This document shows, one piece after another, positions 58,526 through 64,000 of a stretch of DNA of 64,000 bases. Every line of letters starts with the position of its first letter. The stretch's first letter is position 1. Source of the DNA: Cristatella mucedo. Taxonomy: Eukaryota; Bryozoa; Phylactolaemata; Cristatellidae. The stretch spans positions 312,001-376,000 of the forward strand of contig WPIO01000194.1 in the NCBI GenBank assembly GCA_009760855.2, written 5' to 3'. Below the pieces are notes generated by a model, which was not told the DNA's origin, did not search any database, and saw nothing but the letters and a program-made list of their open reading frames with translations. Made by a program: the position numbers and the translations under genes.

Positions 58526-59529
58526 TAGGTTGACCTATTCCCCAGATCCATATTTATCTACTTTTTGAATTGTTTGTGCGATGCATGGCATTTTGAAGTG
58601 CTGTAGCTTAGCAACAGCTTAGGGTTCTCAACTTTACCATCAAACGATAGTCCAATGACTACTGTCACCTATGTCATATCTCCTAAAATAATTATGCGAT
58701 CGTCGGAAACTATGGAAAATATGATTGATTGTAGTTACATATCATTTCAGCCTTCTGGCGTGTATATTGGACCAAAGTAGATAGACTTATTTGGATCAAA
58801 AACTGGCTGTTGGTCATGCCAGGCCGTTGTCTTTCTTTCATTCACAGGTCGTAAAAATGTCGCACGTGTGTGAATAGTCACCCAATCAACGTGAAATTTG
58901 AAATACACGCTCTTAATGATGTGTTCCATGTTGATTTTCTTCGATACATAGTAACACATTCTCTTTTATTATCACGTACATGCTTTGACAGTTCAGTTGG
59001 TTTCTTTGAGTGTTTTCCCAGCAGTGGTAATTTGTACCTCAATAATTATACAGCTTCGTCAATGCTCTGCCGATCGACGTGAAATTTGGAAAGTATGTGG
59101 GCCTCACCTGCCTCTGTTTTCTCCCTTATGTGTCTAAGCATGATGGATCTGTATGCATTTGTGCTGCCACTAAATGTCCTTGAACTACGATCATGATGTC
59201 AGTCATCAGTTTGACATGTCGATTTTTTATATATTTTGGTAGTGGTGTGGGAAACATAGGGTCGAGTGCCCTGCATCTTCTGAGTGGTTAGCTGTATTTT
59301 TAGAATGACTGGTATTGAATCTGGCAATTTGATGATAAAGCTAGGTATGGCTGAGCTGTTGTGTTATACGTGACCTTACCTTGAGCACATCATCAGAAAG
59401 TTAACACGGCAGCTATGCTACATCAAACAATAGCTTATGTTACCAGTGTTCGTTGTGCCAATTTGCAAGCCATTCGTTCTCTTGGTCTTTGTACAAAATC
59501 AATAAATGTACTTTGGGGCTGGGTAATTC
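58526..59529. other. Anonymous intergenic DNA
   Basis: A phrase (CAACGTGAAATTTGAAA near 58890 and GACGTGAAATTTGGAAA near 59076) recurs about 185 bp apart, suggesting an old local duplication. Nothing else is recognised. Confidence 0.3.
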
Positions 59530-59815
59530 CCTTGTGGTTAGACACATAACTACCACTACTGTTCGACACACCCGGTTAAGTGCCAAATTCCATGCACTCA
59601 CCTGCTCGTTTTCTCTAATTCCTCACGTGTATGGTCTTACTCAACTGCTCTCCTGCTTTAGCCGTGCTCCCCTCATTCTATTTTGTTTGTGATGAAGTGT
59701 GTCATCAACCAAATACATACCGAAAGCCATTTAGGCTGAGAGTTAGCTATACACAATTCTCCTGGCTAACAATAACACAGGCTTAGTGGCTTTGCAGAGT
59801 TACACACCATAATTC
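59530..59815 (+). mobile_element. LINE family 2, 3' end
   Basis: ACCGAAAGCCATTTAGGCTG, AGAGTTAGCTATACACAATT and AGGCTTAGTGGCTTTGCAGA match the 3' end at 25020-25110. Confidence 0.6.
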
Positions 59816-60199
59816 ATATTTTTTTCTAACTTTATTAACACACCCACCAGATATTCTCCAACAATTTAATGCTATCGACGGACCATAATAACAAATTCTA
59901 CACCTCTGACGACAAGTGCATCTAATTCAATATGCAGGGCATGCCCTCCTCCACATCTAAAACTGTTTATGAATCAAATCCTCAAGATTTCTACATCGAT
60001 GCTATCTGCACAGAACATTGTTTTTGCCCTGCTACTTAATCCTTCTTTCCGACCTCTCTTTATTAGCAGAACGTTACAACACGGCTTTAGCTTGCACGCT
60101 CGAAAAGTTTGCAAATCTGATTAGGCCCACTGTGCAGCCTTGCCTAGATCGCTAATATTGCATTTTAAAAATTGAAATAGCTATCTTTACTTCGTTCAA

Positions 60200-60800
60200 G
60201 CATGAGAAACCATGCAGTTGCTGCATCACACCACTTCTTTCCGACCTACACTGGATATCAGTCAAGCAACGGATCGACTTCAAGCTTTTGTCACTTGATT
60301 TCAGGTCATTTCATTCTTTCGGTCCAGCCTATCACTCAGATCTACTTCCCCACCAGGCCAAGCATCGTACCACCTGCTTTTCGGAATCTAACAGTTTATC
60401 AATGCCTCGTACAAACATCAATTCTATTGGAGACCATGCATTTAGTGGCTATGCTCCCAAAGCCTGGAACTCACTCCCGACTTGCGTCAGAACATCGCTA
60501 GACTCGACCAATTTTCAAAATAACTTAAAAACACACCTATTTAAGACAACATTTAGTTGGCAACTGTTATTCGTTCTTTATGTGCTTGTGGGTGCTAACA
60601 CTGTGCATGCTGCCACTAACCATGCTTACACACTGACCTAGCACATGTCATCCCTAACCATGTTATTCATGTTGTTTATCAAGCTTGATATTACTCACCA
60701 TTCAATAGCATATCCATTTAAAGCAAATGTAAGGCACCTAGAAAGAGATTGAGTTTTCCGAGGGCGCTTTATCAATTGCATTATTATTATCGTTGTTATT
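60200..60800 (+). mobile_element. LINE family 1, 3' copy
   Basis: A continuous frame, 60288-60641, encodes FRSFHSFGPAYHSDLLPHQ, then TRTNINSIGDHAFSGYAPKA (LPKPWN-like) and NLKTHLFK. The UTR and the tail GCAAATGTAAGGCACCTAGA...GGGCGCTTTATCAATTGCAT with ATT units follow. Confidence 0.85.
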
Positions 60801-61119
60801 ACTATTGTAGGATCAGGTATGGCAGCCAGTTGACAGACAGGGGAGGACAAATATTGACAATTCCCATCACTCCTAGCAAAGACCATGTCTAGCTCCTATA
60901 AACATTTCGATTACAAATGCTAGTGCCTACCATCAACAATCTCCTCAACTATGCTCATGTTAGATACTAATATATTAGCTGATTTTGTATGATGATTTGT
61001 GTCGTGGCTGAAGAGCCCTAACTGCTATAACTGCTTCCATCATTGTTGAATGTAGGGCAGCTCAATGCTCAACTAGAACCCACAACTTGTGTGGTGAAAA
61101 GCATGTACCTCATATTCTA

Positions 61120-62760
61120 AGCTTATTCCCTAGCGATTCTCGTGGCGATCTAGCTCGCCGATTCTCATGCACCTACGTTAGCAAGATTAAGAAGATCAGG
61201 GAGTAACTCAGTAAGGTTGCAGCATCCATTGCAATCTCCAGTTGCACAAAAACCCCACAAGCTCTAGTGTCAACATTCAAGGAGGCCAACTGAGACCTTA
61301 TTCCTGAAATAAACGCTCAGCCAAATATAAATAGTATTCCTGTAGATTATATTAAATAAAGCAAGCCTAGACCAAGAGAACTGTTGAAGCTACATACCAG
61401 TCTCTGTTCTATTCCTGTAAGTAATCTGAAAAAGATATGACAGGGCACTCGCAATCCTATACTTACATGTTAAACTACGAAGTTCCACTGTGCTTTTTAT
61501 AACTTATCGCACCAAACAGTCAGCATTCGTTGAGTGCAAAACAATTTTCTGATATATTCAGGCTCTAGTCGAATCTCTCAGCTTGGTTTGCTTGAAGTTT
61601 AGGAAGAATGTTTAACTATTGATCTTCAAGTTCTTCTCGAGCACTCATCATCTTAGCATCAATTACACTGCACTGCAATAGTTGAGATCCTATCTCACTT
61701 TATTCTGGGGTATGTCCGTGAACGGTAGGTAATCTGAGGAACCACCGAAGTAGGCACTACCTTAAAGGTCTGTGTTTGATACGCTTCTTTCCAGAGTTTA
61801 TAGTCTCCTTCTGGTCAATGCGACCTCCAGGCAAATCTATGCTTTCACTTTAAGGCAGATCATATTCAGTTGCAACGTTGCTTTGATCTCTTTCAATCCT
61901 ACTGCAAGTCCAATTCTCATGGCTCCGTTTCTGGATGTATTGCTGACAGAAGCATATGGGTCGCAGCCACCTTTCTCGAATTGACGAATTGAAATCAATA
62001 TACTAGTTACGGGAAAGTGGACCTAAAAAGATGCTAAAATTGTGATTGCAATTTATAAAGCTTCTTGCTCAAACTCGACTCCACTACCATACCTCGTGTA
62101 GCATCGGCACAAAATATAGGTGTTCTATGTGAGGTGCAGTGCTGCCGTGAAGCCAGTCACCAGTCAATGGTCGAGAAAATCACGGTAGTTTATTACCGAA
62201 GCCGACAAACAGAACGTGGACCGTATCCAAATACAGAAACATGGACTAAGAACAAGTAACAAATGGGTCCGATATATAGTAGCTCTGACTGAACACTATT
62301 GGCTGTGGTACAGCTAATCAGCTGTAGTCTGCAGCTCCAAGAATAGCCGGTCTCCTGAATCAGCCATTGATGCACTGCAGGTAAAGGTGAAATCGTCCAG
62401 CACAATGGCTGTGAAGCGGATTCAGCCAGCATTTTATACTAAAGTGACCTTTCACTTGCAGGCATCATATGCTTCTCTGTAAATACCACCTATTTCCAGC
62501 TACGCATCATTGCTAAGAATTTGGCAAGGTTAGACAGGAATAGTAAATCTAATTTCGTCCATGCCGTTGAGATATTACATCTGGACTTCTGTAAATCACT
62601 GCTTACTGGTGGACCAGTCTCTCCCATCAGACTATTCTATTTGATAAGACAGTCTGCAAATATGCTAGTATCTCGTCTGGGTCCCAACTGCCACATCGCG
62701 GTATTCAACATAGTAGTCTCTTGGAGATGTCTACCATGTGCATGGATATATTAGGCATGC
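61120..62760 (+). mobile_element. LINE family 1-like, degenerate reverse transcriptase copy
   Basis: Linker and RT pieces in shifting frames: SDSRGDLARRFS near 61135, IDLQVLLEHSS (FDTIDHQVLL-like) near 61620, CDLQANLCFHFKADHIQL (Y-x-DD region, decayed) near 61820, ARLDRNSKSNFVHAVEIL and LDFCKSLLTGGP at 62521-62610. About 270 bp at 62170-62440 do not fit and may be a separate insertion. Confidence 0.6.
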
Positions 62761-62989
62761 TTCTATTTAAGGCACGGCCTCTTTGGTATATCTTGCTGAA
62801 AAAACTAGTGAAGAGCTTAGCTTGACCACAGCAAAAGTAACGAGGAAAGATGTCATCCGAGATGCTCTTACGAAAACGTTTGATTGCCTGTAATAATATT
62901 TGTGGTCTAAGCATCCATTTTTCACTTTTTTTCGTGCAAGCTAGACACAGCCTTTTGGTAGAGTATATTGGTGTGGTCTAATGAAGTCA

Positions 62990-63345
62990 TTGTTAGCCTG
63001 TCAACCGCTAGTCACGATTTTGCCTGACCTTTCAGTACATAATCACGTTAGCTCCACATTAAGTCTAGTACTTTCAGCTACGTAACATGGCTAAAGTTTG
63101 GACCTGCCTAGCCAGGGATAATAGATCCAAACTAATACCTGCATTCGTGGCATCCAGCCACAACTTCATAAACTCACTTGCTTGTCAGTATTCCAGCCTG
63201 TGCAATCAGGCACCTACAGTTCTTGCAAGCTCCACAGCAAGACTAGTATGTTGTAAGCATCAAAATTGCAACATCTCACAACTTCTGGCCGACCTGCAAT
63301 GGCTCCTAAGCATGTAACATATAGAATTGAAGGTTCTGTCGTTTT
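62990..63345 (+). mobile_element. LINE family 1, RT C-terminal fragment
   Basis: MAKVWTCLARDNRSKLIPAF, QAPTVLASSTARLVCCKHQN and ISQLLADLQWLLS match the ISKIWACLYRDTTSKLVYEF...LADLHWLPV region of the 47.6-kb copy. It ends abruptly without a tail. Confidence 0.75.
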
Positions 63346-64000
63346 TGGCTGTGATTTCTAAATTTTGGAGAATTCAGTTTAAATCAGGATTGCAAAAACA
63401 ATATGACGTTTAGATAAGGGTCAGATAAGCGTTTATAGTAGTATTGGTGGTTGATTGCATGTCTATTTTGCTATGGAGGTCGTCGTCGTAAGCTGACCTG
63501 AAGCAAAAGAAGGCAATTAATTACTAGTGAGCATTACTAGTGAGATTACATTACTAGTGAGTATTAATTATATTAGAGTGGCATTATCTTGAGGAGAATA
63601 TGCAGCTTGATGGGAAGCCAGTGTGAGTGATTGGGAAATGGTCTGGCTATTACCGGATTCTCAACAGACAGGTCTTGCCACAAAGCTTTCCACCGGTGTA
63701 CCTAACACTTTGCTTGCTAAACTATTAAAAAGTAGTAATTTGACTATTTTCAAGTGGAATACCAAGAATGCATATATCCGTATAAATTGAGTTGAATCTT
63801 AAGCTAGTGTCTACAAACATAAGACGAACCCAGGTACCGTCATATAGGTCTATAGCCACACTCCCTCAGCCTTGGTTTACAAATAAAAAATGAGCCGAAC
63901 AGCCAGGAGGAAACATAATATGATCTGCTGGGCCGAGGGGGCTTTGTAGTCCAAACAGTTCCCGTCTCCCGTCCTGCTACATTTAAACAGCAATCGATTC
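63346..64000. other. Anonymous DNA with a 12-bp tandem motif
   Basis: ATTACTAGTGAG occurs about three times at 63519-63563. No gene seen to the right edge. Confidence 0.5.

Overview
This is animal nuclear DNA: AT-rich, gene-poor, with GT-AG introns of 79 bp to about 4 kb. It is packed with decayed non-LTR retrotransposons, tRNA-derived SINEs, DNA-transposon MITEs and microsatellites. No prokaryotic or organellar features were seen. The species cannot be named from the sequence. A DEG/ENaC channel gene together with CR1/L2-like LINEs and a SPIN-like hAT MITE fits a metazoan, probably an invertebrate.

The one well-supported gene lies on the minus strand between 26202 and 9985. Seven exons of a degenerin/ENaC/ASIC-type cation channel were reconstructed by hand. 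All have GT-AG borders and the codon phase agrees at all six junctions. They encode 380 residues: a short cytoplasmic start, TM1, FPxVTICN, the cysteine-rich extracellular domain and the C-x-C-x3-CN motif before the second membrane segment. The TM2 exon could not be fixed; a weak candidate lies at 5253-5600. Introns carry LINE pieces (mostly antisense to the gene), SINEs, a fold-back element and an 88-bp near-perfect palindrome.

Layout. 1-2.8 kb: degenerate LINE with endonuclease and reverse transcriptase, split by a SINE. 3-26 kb: the channel gene and its introns. 26-36 kb: intergenic, with a second hAT MITE and two LINE copies at 30.4-33.1 kb. 36.6-55 kb: repeat-rich block containing two pairs of direct duplications (37.6/43.2 kb and 40.0/50.6 kb), several LINEs, long (TA)n/(GT)n and (TAAA)n tracts, and a 1334-bp GC-rich insertion that looks like a solo LTR. 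55.6 kb: an apparent terminal exon of an unrecognised minus-strand gene. 55.9-64 kb: further LINE copies, including one inserted inside another.

The most informative observations are the phase-consistent channel gene with an unusually short N-terminus, the two SPIN-like hAT MITEs, the SINE family that shares its 3' tail with the resident LINE, the GC-rich insertion with a perfect 4-bp target duplication in a LINE tail, and a LINE insertion present in only one of two duplicated segments. All coordinates and translations were worked out by eye.
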